Positions 12,701-22,477 are shown, numbered from the stretch's first letter. The stretch is DNA of 64,000 nucleotides from Sceloporus undulatus (GCF_019175285.1 NC_056530.1:2595042-2659041), one strand, 5' to 3'. Program-made: numbers and translations. The notes: generated by a model not told the origin, from the sequence alone.

Positions 12701-15700
12701 CCACCCCCAACAGCACAAACCCAGAACAGCCATGTGCTCTACTTTGTGGAGGGCAGTCTGTTTATAGTACAACCAAGGAACAGTCATATTTTATAATGGC
12801 TTCATTGGAAGGTGTCCTTGATTAAAAGAACAGTCCAATCTGAGTCTGATTTGGTTTGCAGTGATTCCCAAACTTTAGTTTTCCAGGAGTTTTTTTTTTT
12901 GCTTGAGCTCTCAGAATTCCTCACAGTTGGCCAAGCTGGCTGGGGCTTCTGGGAGCTGTAGTCAAAAACAGCTGGAGGATCAAAGTTTGGGGACCATTGG
13001 GTTAACACCTGGACCACAGATTGAGCAGGTACACCTGTCACCTGGTCACAGTCTCTCCCACTATAGTGAGCATTTATGCATGCAGATTAATATATGTAGA
13101 GATGTTGTAGTTTGGTTTTTTGCACCTATTCCTATAAATTAGCATATTGAGTATTGGTGGTGGGAGTTGCTTCCCTCCCCCATATTTATGCACTTTTGAT
13201 TGTGACTATAGAACAGCTAACAAGGTGAGCACTATGAAGCCTGTAAAATTGCTTGAGCCTACAAAATATAAAACCCCCTGCTGCCTTACATCCTGCTTTT
13301 GCTGGGCCAACAGAATAGGCTATAGAACAAGGATGGGCAAAGTGCAGCTCACGAGGTGCTTGTGGCCTCCAGGGGCCCCCAGGGGTCAATAATATTTTTT
13401 TTGCACTCCCCCTCCTCCAAAAAGTGCCCATAATGTCTCTGGGGGATGTAGATGGCATTTCCACAATGTTTGAAATGCCCCTGGATCTGCAAGATTCACT
13501 ATGAAATTTGGCAAATAAATAAATAAATAAATAAATTGGCCTCAGAATACTGTACCTCAAAATGTCTCATTTGCCCCTCTTGTGCAATTGGACAGCTTGT
13601 GTGGTGCCCCCCTGTGCATTGCCATAATTCTCTAGTGCAGTTGCATAGTGTTAGCAATGTAGCTCCATCATTATAAATTTATGCCCAACACTTTAGTCTT
13701 TCTGTGACTGATACTTTAAAATCCATCACTTTGGTAAGTTGCAATGTAATAAATTAAATTAAAAAAAATAAAAATAAAAAATGTAGGTGTAAAATATTTT
13801 CCCATTGAATATAAAACATAAACATTAAAGACAGACCATACCATTGACCTATATGATTACACTTTACTTGTAACCATGTATTTTCATACAGATGTCAGTT
13901 AAGTCTTGTTGTTGTTGTGTGCCTTCAAGTAATTTCTGACTTATGGTGGCCCTAATGTGAACATTAACACGCCTTTGTAAGCATTCATGGTCTTAAATTT
14001 ATTCTACAGTATGCTTCAAGGAATAAGGTCAAGCACCAGCTTAAAGTAGGCCATGTAAAGGCCATCACTAATTGAACCAGTGTATTTATCTACCGGATGA
14101 TGCAGGATAACACCCTGATCTATGGCTGATCATCCTCTTTTGAACCTCATGTGTTCATCCTCTAAGATGTAATTCAGTAATTTCTCAGGCAGGTGGCTCA
14201 CATAGTCTTTTACTAACAATGCACAGTAGCCAGGGAGGTATTTAGTGGGATCGGAATTATTTCCTTTTTATAAAAAGGGATAATGAAGACCTGATGCTAA
14301 TTGTCCAGAACACATACTGTACAATTGATTAGTATAAACAATGCTGAAAGGACTCTAGCCTACCACTCTCCATTGGCATTAAGCAGGCCTAAAGGGATAA
14401 TATAATCTCCAGGAGCTTTGCCAGTTTTTAACTGCAGAATAAGTTCATTAGGTTCCAAAATAGAAGCAGGTGCCTACTCACTCAGGGAACCTGTCCAAAT
14501 GAGCCACCTGAAACCTGCAGGCATCTGTCCCACTGCATAATTGCCTTGCAAATCTGCTTCCCGTTTATGTATTACCTGAAAAATAAAGGAATCCAGTCTG
14601 GATTCATGGTTGTGTAAATCCCCCCACTGCTACCTTCCCAAAGGCAGCTGAATCACTTGTCTTTGATGGAGTAATTAACTGCTGTCAAATCTGTCTCTAA
14701 GAAGGTAGCTTTTTGATTCTCTTTCAGCTCAAGTCAATCCTTAGGGAGTACTGTCTTATTCTGTCCCCTAAAAGATCTATATTTCCCAACTAGAAATTTT
14801 TTGTAACAATATATTCTCCAGTGAACCAGTGCTTAGAGTTTTGGATGTGAACATAACATCTAATCTGGGTTTCTCAAACAACGTTCTCTGGGACCCTACG
14901 GTCCCATGATAGGTTGCTAGAGATTCCATAAGAGATTGTGACTGAAAATGAAGACATTTTTTTCTCAGCTGTAGATATAATCATTTTTATTTTAGGTTTC
15001 CTGAAACCTAAAAAGTATTTCAAGAGTTCCTGCAGGGTAAAAAGGTTGAGAAAGTCTGGAACATCAATAATGCTTACTTCATGCTTTGTGGACATGGGCA
15101 GATTATCTAACCTGGAGATGGCAATTAAAATGAAGAACTGGCATCACTAGGATTGGCTTTCCCCAATGTGGTAACTCATGGAATCACCCCCTCATTTATC
15201 TCTTCCAATTCCACACTATACATAATCCTTAGTCTTGTTTTGTGTACTAATGTTACTCATCAGTCGTAATTTGTCATATTATCACTGAATGTAATGGCAA
15301 CAGTTGTGACATAAACAACTAGGAAAATTAAAATTATACCTTTAAATTATGTTCAGCCTAAATGTATTTACATGTACATAGTTTTATGGAGTTAAAGTAA
15401 AGATTTGGTAAGATGTGGTGTTTTTAAAGAATTTTAAAAAAGAATAATTTTTTTAAACATTGTTAAATTTTAAAATTTTAATTAAAAAACACACACCTGG
15501 GTGTCACACTACTCATACCATCTCATCTTCTGAGCTCCAGTGTTTCATATGGACGCAGGAAAACATCAGAGTCCATTTCTGCCAAAAGGCAGATGTTTGG
15601 AGATCAGTGGTGTCACCTCCCCTTAGAGTGTCACCTAGTGCGTTCCATACCTCCTGCACCCCCATAGTGATGCCCCTGAAACCAGGCATCAGGCAGAAGA

Positions 15701-18700
15701 AAAAAGGAACTAACAATTGTAATTTGGGGTGGGTTTCCAGGTACTCTTTTCCTCTGGACGTTCTGGCCCAGCTTCAATTCTGTGTTGATAACAGATGCAA
15801 AGGAGAAATGGGTTGCTGTGTACAATACCTATTTTGCAGTTGCTGCAAGTGCCATTATTGCCTCTTCACTCTCCGTGGCTACCAACAGAAACGGAAAGCT
15901 CAGCATGGTGAGACATCAGTTTTAATTGGTGGGGGGCTCTTCTCCTCAAAACAGAGTGCTGAATATTGAAGAGAGGCTCTTGCTTCTGAAGAGGTCCTCT
16001 TCTTATCAGTGGCACAAACAGGCCAAGAGCCCTGTTAGGTTCAGATCCAGGGCCCCATGTGCCGACAACATGGCTTTTTTAAAAATGACAAAGTCTACGA
16101 GAGAACAAGAGATGGAGAAAGTGAACTGGGGAGGGAAGAGGTGAGAGAGTGAGAGCGCACAAGTGAGTGAGATATCACAAGAATGGGATGAGAGGGAAAA
16201 TCTAGGGAGATGTTACTTGAATTCCAGAGTGGCAATAGGGGATCTAGGAGTCCAAGTAGACGATTAGTTGAACATGAGTCAACAGTGTGATGCGGCAGCT
16301 AAAAAGGCCAATGCAATTTTAGGCTGCATCAATAAAAGTATAGTGTCTAGATCAAGAGAAGTAATAGTGCCGCTGTATTCTGCTCTGGTCAGGCCCCACC
16401 TGGAATATTGTGTCCAGTTCTGGGCACCACAATTCAAAAAGGACATTGAGAAACTGGAGCGTGTCCAAAGGAGGGCGACAAAAATGGTGAAGAGTCTGGA
16501 AACCATGCCCTATGAGGAACGACTTAGGGAGCTGGGGATGTTTAGCCTGGAGAAAAGAAGGTTAAGAGGTGATATGATAGCCCTGTTTAAATATTTGAAG
16601 GGATGTCATATTGAGGAGGGAGCAAGCTTGTTTTCTGCTGCTCCAGAGAACAGGACCAGGAGCAATGGATGCAAGCTACAGGAAAAGAGATTCCACCTCA
16701 ACATTAGGAGGAACTTCCTGACAGTAAGGGCTGTTCGACAGTGGAACAAACTCCCTCATAGTGTGGTGGAGTCTCCTTCTTTGGAGGTCTTTAAACAGAG
16801 GCTGGATGGCCATCTGTCAGGGATGCTTTGATTGAGATTTCCTGCATGGCAGAATGGGGTTGGACTGGATGGTCCTTGTGGTCTCTTCCTACTCTACAAT
16901 TCTATGATTCTATGAATAATTAACTTCATGAGGGCCAGAAGCAGGTATGTGGTCAAGATCCAAGGTAGCAGCGACTGGGGGAAATAGCATAGATGTTAAG
17001 ACAATGTTTTCATATGGAAGATCAGACTAATTGTTTTGCTTTTGCCTTCCTAAGAATGAGATCTTTTTGTTTCTCAGGGGCTGGAACCTAGATAGTGTCA
17101 CTGTCTATCTGTCTGAGGGCTTCTCTGGGCACTGCTGTCCAGAAAGGAAACTTTTCCAAATATTTATACAGACCCATGGATGTATATCTAGCAATAAGTC
17201 ATTAGTCAAGTTCCCTTATTTCTTTACTTTGTCTTTTCTTTGCTCACCAGGCTCACATCCAGAATGCTACATTGGCAGGTGGGGTTGCTCTTGGTTTCTC
17301 AGCTTCCATCATCCAGTACCCTTGGATTGCAATGACTTTGGGTCTGACAGCTGGAGCATTCTCTGTGCTTGGGTTTGCCATTCTAAAGGTAAATGGTCCC
17401 CATTTTGAATTGTTCTGATTCTGATTATGAACAAGGAAAAGACTGTACATGCTAATTGGAATCTTGTTGGTGGCATAAAAAGGTAAATGTAAAGGTTTCC
17501 CCTTTGACAAGGTTGTTAAGTCATATCTGACTGTAGGAGGTGGTGCTTATCTCCGTTACTAAGCCAAGGAGCCAGTGTTGTCAAAGACGACTCTATGGCC
17601 AATTTTAAAAGATATGTCTAAGATGCTGAGCCTATTTTAGGAATAAAGTTTGGCAACTTGAATAGTTCCTTTAAAGTTCAAACTAAAACCCAAAACAGAT
17701 GCATTTCCCTGTTAACATGAAAACCATCAGCTTCTGCCGATGGTGTCTTTCAACAGTCTACATTTCCAGGTCATCATGGGCCACCCACAATCTGTACAAC
17801 CAGCCCCATTCCTTTAGACAGACAGCTTCTGTTAAACACTTAACTTTTGTGTCTCTTTGTTTTTCACATGTTCCTTTCCATTGTCTCCAGGAACGCCTAG
17901 ATCCAGCACTGAGGATTCATGATACCTGTGGAGTTCATTACACATTTGGTTTGCCCAGTTTTCTTGGAGGAATTGTCTACATTATTCTGATTATAATGAA
18001 CAGTTTGGAGAACCTAACAGTGTAGGTTGAACTTGTTTATTTATATTATCATTGGTTCATCTTATTGAATGCATGTCTCCACAAAGATTAACCCAGCCTT
18101 CCACCTCTAAATGCAGGAAATCTACTACTCCAGCACCTTTGATAGGTAAACATGCATCCTATGCTTAAAATCTTCTAAATATGGTGTGCATAAATTTGAT
18201 TGCCTAATATCCTTTCCCTCTACTTCAGATTAATTGCTCATGAGCAGACAAGATCTAGCATATGACAACAAAGATTAACCCACTGATTTTCAAACTGTCT
18301 AGCATCCATAGGTAGCTGATCATTCTAACTGATTCCCATTGATTCTCAGTTTTGCTGGTTTCCTCAAACGATCTGCTATGTGGCTTTGAGATGCTATTTT
18401 AAATTTACATACTGCTGTGACACTATATTGGTCATTTCAGAGCACTCTGGGTAGTTTGAAATGGTGGCTTGAGGTAGCCTGCTAATACTGGGATAAGAAG
18501 TCCACAAACACAGCAAGAGGGTACTTCGTTGATCCCCCACTCCCCAAGCATAGAGCTGGTCCTGTTCTGGAAAACCGTTTTTCCAAAACATAGAAGTTCC
18601 TCAATTTGAAACCAGTAATTGCAGGCAAAAGTCCTTGGGAGACAGGCACTTCTGCAGGAATACTCTAGGACACATTCAGTCCAAATAGATGAAAGAAAAG

Positions 18701-21700
18701 ACCCTACATTCTCAGTCAGTACCTGAAGGGAGTGTGTGCCAAGGATGCCTTGGTACTGGATTTCCACAGCAAATATCAATCAAATATGTAAGAGACCTTT
18801 GCTTTTTAGGGAACTATTTTCACACCACAGCTGGTCTTCCAGAAAGGTTTGAAAGCCACTCCTATGGGTTGTAAGGCCTACAAGACAATAAATAACCTGG
18901 AGCTGAACTGCCTACGGCTTTAAAGGTCATCATCAGGAGGAGTGCCAGCATGGTATAATGATTTGAGTGTTGGACTGCGACTCTGGAGACCAGGGTTCAA
19001 TTCTCTGCTCAGATATGGAACCCACTGGATGAGCTTGGGCAAGTCACATGCTCTCAGCCTCAAGTGAAGGCAATAGTAAACCGTCTGTGAACAAATCTTG
19101 CCCAGAAAACTGCATGATAGGTTCTCCTTAGGATCGCCATAAGTCAGAAATGACTTGAAAGCACAAAACAACAATTCTCCCTTACAGACCAGCCTGTGCT
19201 TTAAGGTCTGCTGAGGGGGGCTTGCTTTCTGTCCCACCTCTCTCACAGGTACATCTGTAGTAACACAGAAGTGGGCCTTCTCAGTGTCTGTCCCCAGGCT
19301 CTGTAACTCCCTTCTCAGAGAAATTAGACTGACACCTACCTTCCTTCCTTCCTTCCGTCCGTCCTTCCGTCCTTCCTTCCTTCCTTCCTTTTTGCAGACA
19401 AGCATTTTCTATTCTGTCAGGCATTTGATGGGTGATTGTATAAGACTCATCTTACACAATGTGTTGGATATTGCTAATTGTTCTGGTGTGCATGTGTTTT
19501 AATGATATATGTTTTTTATTATTTTATTGTGTTTTAACTTTTGCATCTTGTGTATTTTAAACATTTTAAAAACAATGTTGTAAACTTGTTTAAGTCTCAA
19601 TCTGGGGAAATGAGAGTGAAGTGGAAAATAACTCTGGGACAAATGGAAAATGTATAATACAGGTATATACACCACTGGTGGTTCATGTCTCTCCTGCCAG
19701 TAGGGCAGATTTTGGAAAGCTTGAAGGGAACTATTCAAGGTGATGGGTCTATTTGTGGGACAGTTTTCAGCACCTTGAGAGTTCCTCTAAACTCTGCAGT
19801 GGATTCACTAGCTCACTGGGGTGGGAGCCACCAACTGCCACTGGTTTGCATAGCACAGATGTGGAATTCTAGTGAGTATGTTGAAATTCCAGCTGTCTTG
19901 ATACGTTTTCATGTTAGAAATTTTCTGATCTGCAAATTATTAATTTTATGGTATGGACATTTTCAGATTGGGTTATGAAGCTTTGATTGAAAGTGGTGCG
20001 CTCAGTCTGAGCATGGCCCTCGGTATGATTGGCGGTCTCATTACAGGTCTGTGTTTGTTGAAAGGACTCTTCTATAGTTTGTTATAGGAATACACTGTTG
20101 TATTAAGGACTGTGTGTACTGTACTAAAGAGAGGGTTTGGGAACAACTTCTGGATCAAACCTGGTTGATTTATACTGCTTCAGATCTGCTCAGATTGGGA
20201 TTGGATTGGCTAAACTTAGATTTGGAGACACTCAGTTGTCTGGATCTAATTAAAGTCAGCCTTTAAATTTCCAATTTAACTGCTTTGAGTTTTATGTTGT
20301 ACTTCAGTATTGTTATTGTGAGGCATGAGGCACATCTATTATGACACAGCTATACACACAGCAATAAAGAAATCGTTATTACATGATCTTACTTCCACTT
20401 TTTTTCTCAGGCGGCTTGTTAACCTGCAAGTTCTGGAAAGCACCTCCTATAACCAAATACTTTGATGATCAAGCTTATTGGGAGGTAAGTTTCAAATGTG
20501 TGTTAGATTTTGGTCACTGTGGAGATTAAGAATTATCAGAGCAGAATTTTGGTCAAGAGTCCTTTTGCTTCTCAACAGCCACTCATTCACATGCAGAGTG
20601 GAAAACATGAAGCAAAGTGGGCTGTCTTCAGTTTGATCCCTCTGGTAGTGGCAAAGAAAGGAGCTAATACAGCCAAACTGGACTGCCAGGACCATCTTCT
20701 TATCATTGACTTGAATTGGTCATCAGCTCTTTTAAGGGAGCTATGGAAATTGAAGTTCTTTTGAAATCAAAAGATCTCTAATGGAAATTTAACATCCTTC
20801 CCAAACTATAGAATACTTTCAGTCCAAACTGATGAATGGAAAGAGCCTCCAGAATTATTTAGGGGGGGACATGCCAATTCACTGTTGTAAACTGGATTCT
20901 AATAATGTAGGCATATCTTTAAAAAGGTGAATTTGGCCGTGACAACTGAGGTTTTAATGGCAGCTGCATCAGGCAAAATATAGTTGTACCCCTGCCTAAA
21001 CTGGTTGCCTTACGGTTGCATAATGCTGGGATGTGAATGGTGTGGATCTCCAGATGTTATTGGATTGGAACTTCCAGAGGCTTCAGGCATTGCATTTATG
21101 GTATGAAATGATGGGAGCTGCAGTTCAACATTTGGTTGGCTAGCTTTAGATTAGTGCAAAGCGAAATGCAACTTTTTGAAAAAGCATAGTTCAAGAAGAA
21201 CCATCTATTCTATATTTACCATCTTGTTCTAAACCATTTAGGGCAGGCCCTTGAGAGATGTTCCAAAAGACGTTTTTATTCTGCACGTAATTCCCCCCCC
21301 CCCCCGAAAAACCTTTTTATCCATAGATATGTTAGCAACCAGTGTTGTCATAACAGTTCCAAAAACTGTTTGAAAGCTGGTCCTGTGTACACTTACCTGG
21401 ACATAAATGCTTTTAATCACACACACTAGGATCACACCATATTTTGATATAAGAAAAATACATCTCCACTTGGGATATATCTAAACTTAGGCCAGGATCC
21501 AAAGATTGTGGTGTGCCTTCAAGTTGTTTCCAACTTATGATAAACCTATCACAGAGTTTTCTTCGCAAGATTTGTTCAGAGGTGAGTTTGCCATGGCCTG
21601 GATGAGAGAATGTGACTTACCCAATGAGTTTCTATGGCCAAGCAGGCATCTGAACCCAGGTCTCCAGTCATAGTCTAGTGCTGAAACCATTACACAGTGC

Positions 21701-21992
21701 TAATTTCCAAAGAATAAACTGGAGAAAATATCTGAGCACAATCCTGTGATATCTTCTATTAATTGTAGCGTTGCACTGTAAAAATAATCAGGATTGGACT
21801 TCTTGCCCAATGCCCAGAACACAAGTTATTTACTTATTAAGTTGCATTGAAAGCAGGAGCTCTCTCCTCTCTAAATACTTTCAGAGTTCCACAAAAGAGG
21901 AAACTAGACAGTTGTTAACGTTTTTCTGTTAGATTTCTCATGCTATACTTTGTTCTTTTCTCTAGTTCCCACATTTAGCTGTTGGATATTGA
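637..21992 (+). CDS. RHCE: RH blood-group family protein (RHCE/RHD ortholog), 10 exons
   Basis: Coding exons: 637-784, 3873-4059, 6202-6352, 8508-8655, 15741-15907, 17251-17388, 17891-18021, 19967-20046, 20411-20484, 21966-21992. All introns are GT-AG and the frame closes over 416 codons. Exon sizes 148, 187, 151, 148, 167, 138, 131, 80, 74 and 27 match human RHD/RHCE except exon 7 (134 in human). The protein is a 12-helix membrane protein of the Amt/Rh channel superfamily; in mammals RH proteins join RhAG in the red-cell Rh complex. Diagnostic strings are [13 protein letters not shown] (exon 3), FGAYFG (exon 4), DTCGVH (exon 7), and KYFDDQ followed by FPHLAVGY at the C-terminus. Exon structure, TMEM50A as neighbour and no N-glycosylation sequon in the first outside loop favour RH30 over RHAG/RHBG/RHCG. 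The human Cys12-Leu-Pro palmitoylation motif is Arg-Leu-Pro here. The RHCE/RHD split is mammalian, so the symbol means 'the RH gene'. The 5' UTR was not located. Confidence 0.95.
1140..1460 (+). repeat. Likely non-LTR retrotransposon 3'-end remnant
   Basis: Begins with 'agggccttctccattgtggc' and runs into an AT-rich tail. It resembles the stretch at 19250-19660 ('gggccttctcagtg...ctgtaactccct'). I recognise it as a dispersed repeat style but cannot name the family. Confidence 0.35.
1548..1763. mobile_element. Foldback MITE family B copy (RH intron 1)
   Basis: Terminal inverted repeats are 'ggtgcatctacactgtagaa' and its complement 'ttctacagtgtatatgca'. Subterminal parts ('tttgacatcacttt', 'tggaatcttggga') also pair with the other half, so the whole unit can fold. 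Non-coding and non-autonomous. Confidence 0.75.
2523..2919. mobile_element. TA-flanked MITE with 'actcatgtataagt' ends
   Basis: The left end TA-ctgtatatactcatgtataag is mirrored by the right end 'cttatacttgagtatatacgg-TA'. TA at both borders suggests Tc1/mariner/pogo-type insertion. The internal halves also pair. A relative lies at 50018-50522. Confidence 0.75.
3873..4059 (+). CDS. RHCE: RH exon 2
   Basis: Residues 50-111 (from [13 protein letters not shown]). It covers helices 2-3, with RYGFSSTGF and [10 protein letters not shown]. Flanks are tacacag| and aaag|gtagtt. 187 bp, the human size. Confidence 0.95.
4211..4545. mobile_element. TA-flanked MITE with 'ccctccatatttg' ends (RH intron 2)
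   Basis: Starts TA-cagtcaccctccatatt and ends with the near-complement 'aatatggagggacaactg-TA'. The subterminal 'gcggatttggttattcac' and 'tttgtggtttttccatattcac' segments are typical of pogo/Tigger-style MITEs. The centre has its own inverted pair around 'agttgcact'. Confidence 0.7.
6202..6352 (+). CDS. RHCE: RH exon 3
   Basis: Residues 112-162. Contains [18 protein letters not shown], one of the best conserved Rh strings. Acceptor tccaaag|, donor tgcag|gtacaa. 151 bp, the human size. Confidence 0.95.
6998..7222 (-). mobile_element. CORE-SINE, nearly full length, RH intron 3
   Basis: Read on the minus strand it has a tRNA-like head (A box 'tagtggtttgagcactggg', B box 'ggttcaaaacc'), then a core with 'ctgggtgactttgggtaagt' like the MIR/CORE-SINE core, and a tail ending 'gacagcacacaacaa'. 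RNA polymerase III derived; not a tRNA gene. Confidence 0.8.
7351..7575. mobile_element. Foldback MITE family B copy (RH intron 3)
   Basis: Ends 'gatgcatctacactgtagaa' and 'ttctacagtatagatgcacc' are inverted. The centre contains 'tttgacagagacaggg' flanked by pairing 'ctaaacatcccagaattcca'. Nearly full length. Confidence 0.75.
7937..8150. mobile_element. Diverged foldback MITE family B copy (RH intron 3)
   Basis: 'gaaatgctgggatttgtag' on the left pairs with 'ctacaaatcccaggattt' on the right. The ends ('ctgcatgtacactgcgcaa') are more worn than in the copy 360 bp upstream, so it is probably older. Confidence 0.65.
8318..8475 (+). repeat. Retroelement 3' tail ending in (TAA)n/(CAA)n
   Basis: 'ttagattgtactccataggcaggtttactc' through 'tacagtgctgtgcaaatctacagcac', then an A-rich microsatellite. 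The inverse copy is at 49345-49450. It looks like the non-coding 3' end of a LINE or LINE-driven SINE; the family was not named. Confidence 0.5.
8508..8655 (+). CDS. RHCE: RH exon 4 (holds pore histidine H173)
   Basis: Residues 163-211. The string [11 protein letters not shown] aligns with TIHAFGAYFG of RhAG, so His173 sits at the first 'twin-His' position of ammonium channels; human RHCE has Tyr there. 148 bp, the human size. Acceptor atccatag|, donor ctag|gtaagt. Confidence 0.95.
9370..9838 (+). mobile_element. CR1 LINE copy with large internal deletion (RH intron 4)
   Basis: The first part codes for the CR1 reverse transcriptase motif [16 protein letters not shown] at about 9497-9545. After about 9645 the sequence jumps to the 3' end ('gtggtggagtctcctccttt', then 'gttggactggatggtcctt') and finishes with the CR1 8-9 bp tail repeat 'attctttg'. 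Most of the reverse transcriptase is missing. LINE relic with no function. Confidence 0.8.
10235..10350. repeat. Foldback family C fragment
   Basis: 'aaagagatcttgtgga...gagactaactgaaag' followed at once by 'atctgaggaactagctagaagtct', so the loop and part of both arms are gone compared with the copy at 55988. Confidence 0.6.
11851..12033 (+). mobile_element. CORE-SINE, RH intron 4
   Basis: 'gtgtggtgtagtggtctgag' A box, 'gggttcagttc' B box, core 'ctgggtgatcttgtacaagt', tail 'ttgaaggcatgcaacaacaa'. It lacks the middle 'gccattgccttcc' block of longer copies. Confidence 0.8.
12262..12364. repeat. Short foldback of about 100 bp
   Basis: 'ggaaaagggaggattcaacc' is complemented by 'agattgaatcctcccctttcc' 75 bp later, and the AT-rich centre ('tttaaattcattaaattta') is itself palindromic. 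It does not match the other families here. Confidence 0.6.
12859..12999. mobile_element. hAT-like MITE, 141 bp (RH intron 4)
   Basis: Starts 'cagtgattcccaaacttt' and ends with its complement 'aaagtttggggaccattg'. The middle holds two mirrored 'cagaattcc'/'cttctgggagctgtagtc' blocks. CAGNG termini are typical of hAT elements; no clear 8-bp target duplication was seen. Confidence 0.65.
13907..13966 (-). repeat. CORE-SINE 3' fragment
   Basis: Only the tail 60 bases survive ('ttgttgttgtgtgccttcaa', 'ttctgacttatggtggccct'). Confidence 0.6.
14040..14560 (-). mobile_element. LINE reverse-transcriptase remnant (RH intron 4)
   Basis: On the minus strand the DNA reads pieces of a non-LTR reverse transcriptase: [17 protein letters not shown], then after a frame change [13 protein letters not shown], then [16 protein letters not shown], a stop, and [14 protein letters not shown]. 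The order (GKAPG, KKGN-DP-YRP type, AGFR-type, ILHH) is that of the family. It has several stops and frameshifts. The clade was not decided; it differs from the CR1 copies. Confidence 0.65.
14866..15062. mobile_element. Probable hAT-like fragment
   Basis: 'gggtttctcaaacaacgttc' at the left and 'aaaaggttgagaaagtctgg' at the right form imperfect inverted ends of a type seen in hAT elements. The inside includes mirrored 'aggtttcctgaaacct'. The boundaries are weak. Confidence 0.4.
15741..15907 (+). CDS. RHCE: RH exon 5
   Basis: Residues 212-267. Begins [14 protein letters not shown], aligned to human ALFLWMFWPSVNSP. 167 bp, the human size. Acceptor tttccag|, donor catg|gtgaga. Confidence 0.95.
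16160..16915 (+). mobile_element. CR1 LINE, 3' part of ORF2 (RH intron 5)
   Basis: Truncated at its 5' end. From 16268 to 16831 it keeps an intact 187-codon frame of the CR1 reverse transcriptase C-terminus, including [27 protein letters not shown] and [16 protein letters not shown]. It ends in the CR1 tail 'attctatgattctatga'. One open frame of this length suggests a fairly young insertion. Confidence 0.9.
17251..17388 (+). CDS. RHCE: RH exon 6
   Basis: Residues 268-313 ([15 protein letters not shown]). This is the NATLAGGVA segment shared by all Rh proteins, two helices. 138 bp, the human size. Confidence 0.95.
17476..17602 (+). repeat. Squamate SINE/BovB-style fragment
   Basis: 'aaaggtaaatgtaaaggttt' followed by 'ggtggtgcttatctccgtta' and 'aaggagccagtgttgtc' resembles a SINE head common in squamates. 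Assigned from memory of repeat style only. Confidence 0.4.
17891..18021 (+). CDS. RHCE: RH exon 7 (three bases shorter than human)
   Basis: Residues 314-356 plus two bases. [20 protein letters not shown] aligns with DTCGVHNLHGLP of RhAG; the second twin-His position is Phe332 here. Donor acagt|gtaggt. Length 131 against 134 bp in human, a one-codon loss that keeps frame. The alternative donor 4 bases on would break the frame. Confidence 0.9.
18944..19175 (+). mobile_element. CORE-SINE, full length (RH intron 7)
   Basis: Complete head, core and tail: 'ttggactgcgactctggaga', 'gagcttgggcaagtcacat', 'gaaggcaatagtaaaccg', 'cataagtcagaaatgacttg'. A good reference copy for the family in this window. 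Confidence 0.85.
19337..19390. repeat. (TTCC)n microsatellite
   Basis: About 54 bases of CCTT/TTCC repeats with two 'ccgt' interruptions, next to a LINE-tail-like stretch. Confidence 0.9.
19967..20046 (+). CDS. RHCE: RH exon 8
   Basis: Residues 357-383: [26 protein letters not shown]. 80 bp, the human size. Acceptor tttcag|, donor tacag|gtctgt. Confidence 0.93.
20411..20484 (+). CDS. RHCE: RH exon 9
   Basis: Residues 384-408, ending [10 protein letters not shown]. This is the cytoplasmic C-terminal region and keeps the RH-specific KYFDDQ. 74 bp, the human size. Confidence 0.95.
21508..21702 (-). mobile_element. CORE-SINE (RH intron 9)
   Basis: Minus-strand copy with 'gtgtgccttcaagttgtttc' tail at the left and 'tagtctagtgctgaaacca' head at the right; moderately diverged. 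Confidence 0.75.
21966..21992 (+). CDS. RHCE: RH exon 10 (last coding)
   Basis: Encodes FPHLAVGY and the TGA stop at 21990, against human FPHLAVGF. Acceptor ttctctag|. No convincing poly(A) signal was fixed downstream. Confidence 0.93.
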   Translation, partial: FPHLAVGY

Positions 21993-22218
21993 ATACAGTA
22001 CAGCCATCAAGTTTAAAGGAAGCTAGGCAGCATTATTTTCTATTTGCTGTCACCAGAATGTGTAAAGTGAGACTTTGTATCTGTTTGCTTAAAGCTGCCC
22101 CAAATTCTTAGTTTATCTTTCTGCAAGAAAGAATTGCTTGCAAGGCTAAATGAATAACATTGCTGCTTCTTTTTAAGAATATTTGTGATCCACATTCTTT
22201 TATGTAATATATACTATG

Positions 22219-22477
22219 TACAGTGGTACCCCGGGATACGAATTACCCAGCTTACGAATTTTTCGGGATACGAAAAAATCCCATAGGGATTTATTGTTTC
22301 GGCTTACGAAGGTTTTTTCGGGTTACGAAAAAACCTCGGCGCTATTTTCAATGGAGCCGCGGCAGAGCCGCGGCTTTTTTTCCATTAGCGCCTATGGCAA
22401 TTCGGCTTACGAAGGTTTTTCGGGTTACGAAATTAGCCGCGGAACGAATTAATTTCGTAACCCGAGGTACCACTGTA
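22219..22477. mobile_element. TA-flanked palindromic MITE, 255 bp, young
   Basis: Left end TA-cagtggtaccccgggatac; right end 'gtaacccgaggtaccactg-TA'. It is rich in CpG and in repeated 'ggcttacgaaggttttt' and 'cgggttacgaaa' blocks. The two halves pair over almost the full length, around a centre of 'gccgcggcagagccgcggc'. Retained CpGs suggest recent insertion. It sits about 230 bp past the RH stop, possibly inside its 3' UTR. Confidence 0.85.

Noticed and set aside
16268-16831. 187-codon frame as a host gene
   Set aside because: Clear CR1 reverse-transcriptase C-terminus with the CR1 3' tail; a LINE copy, not a host gene.
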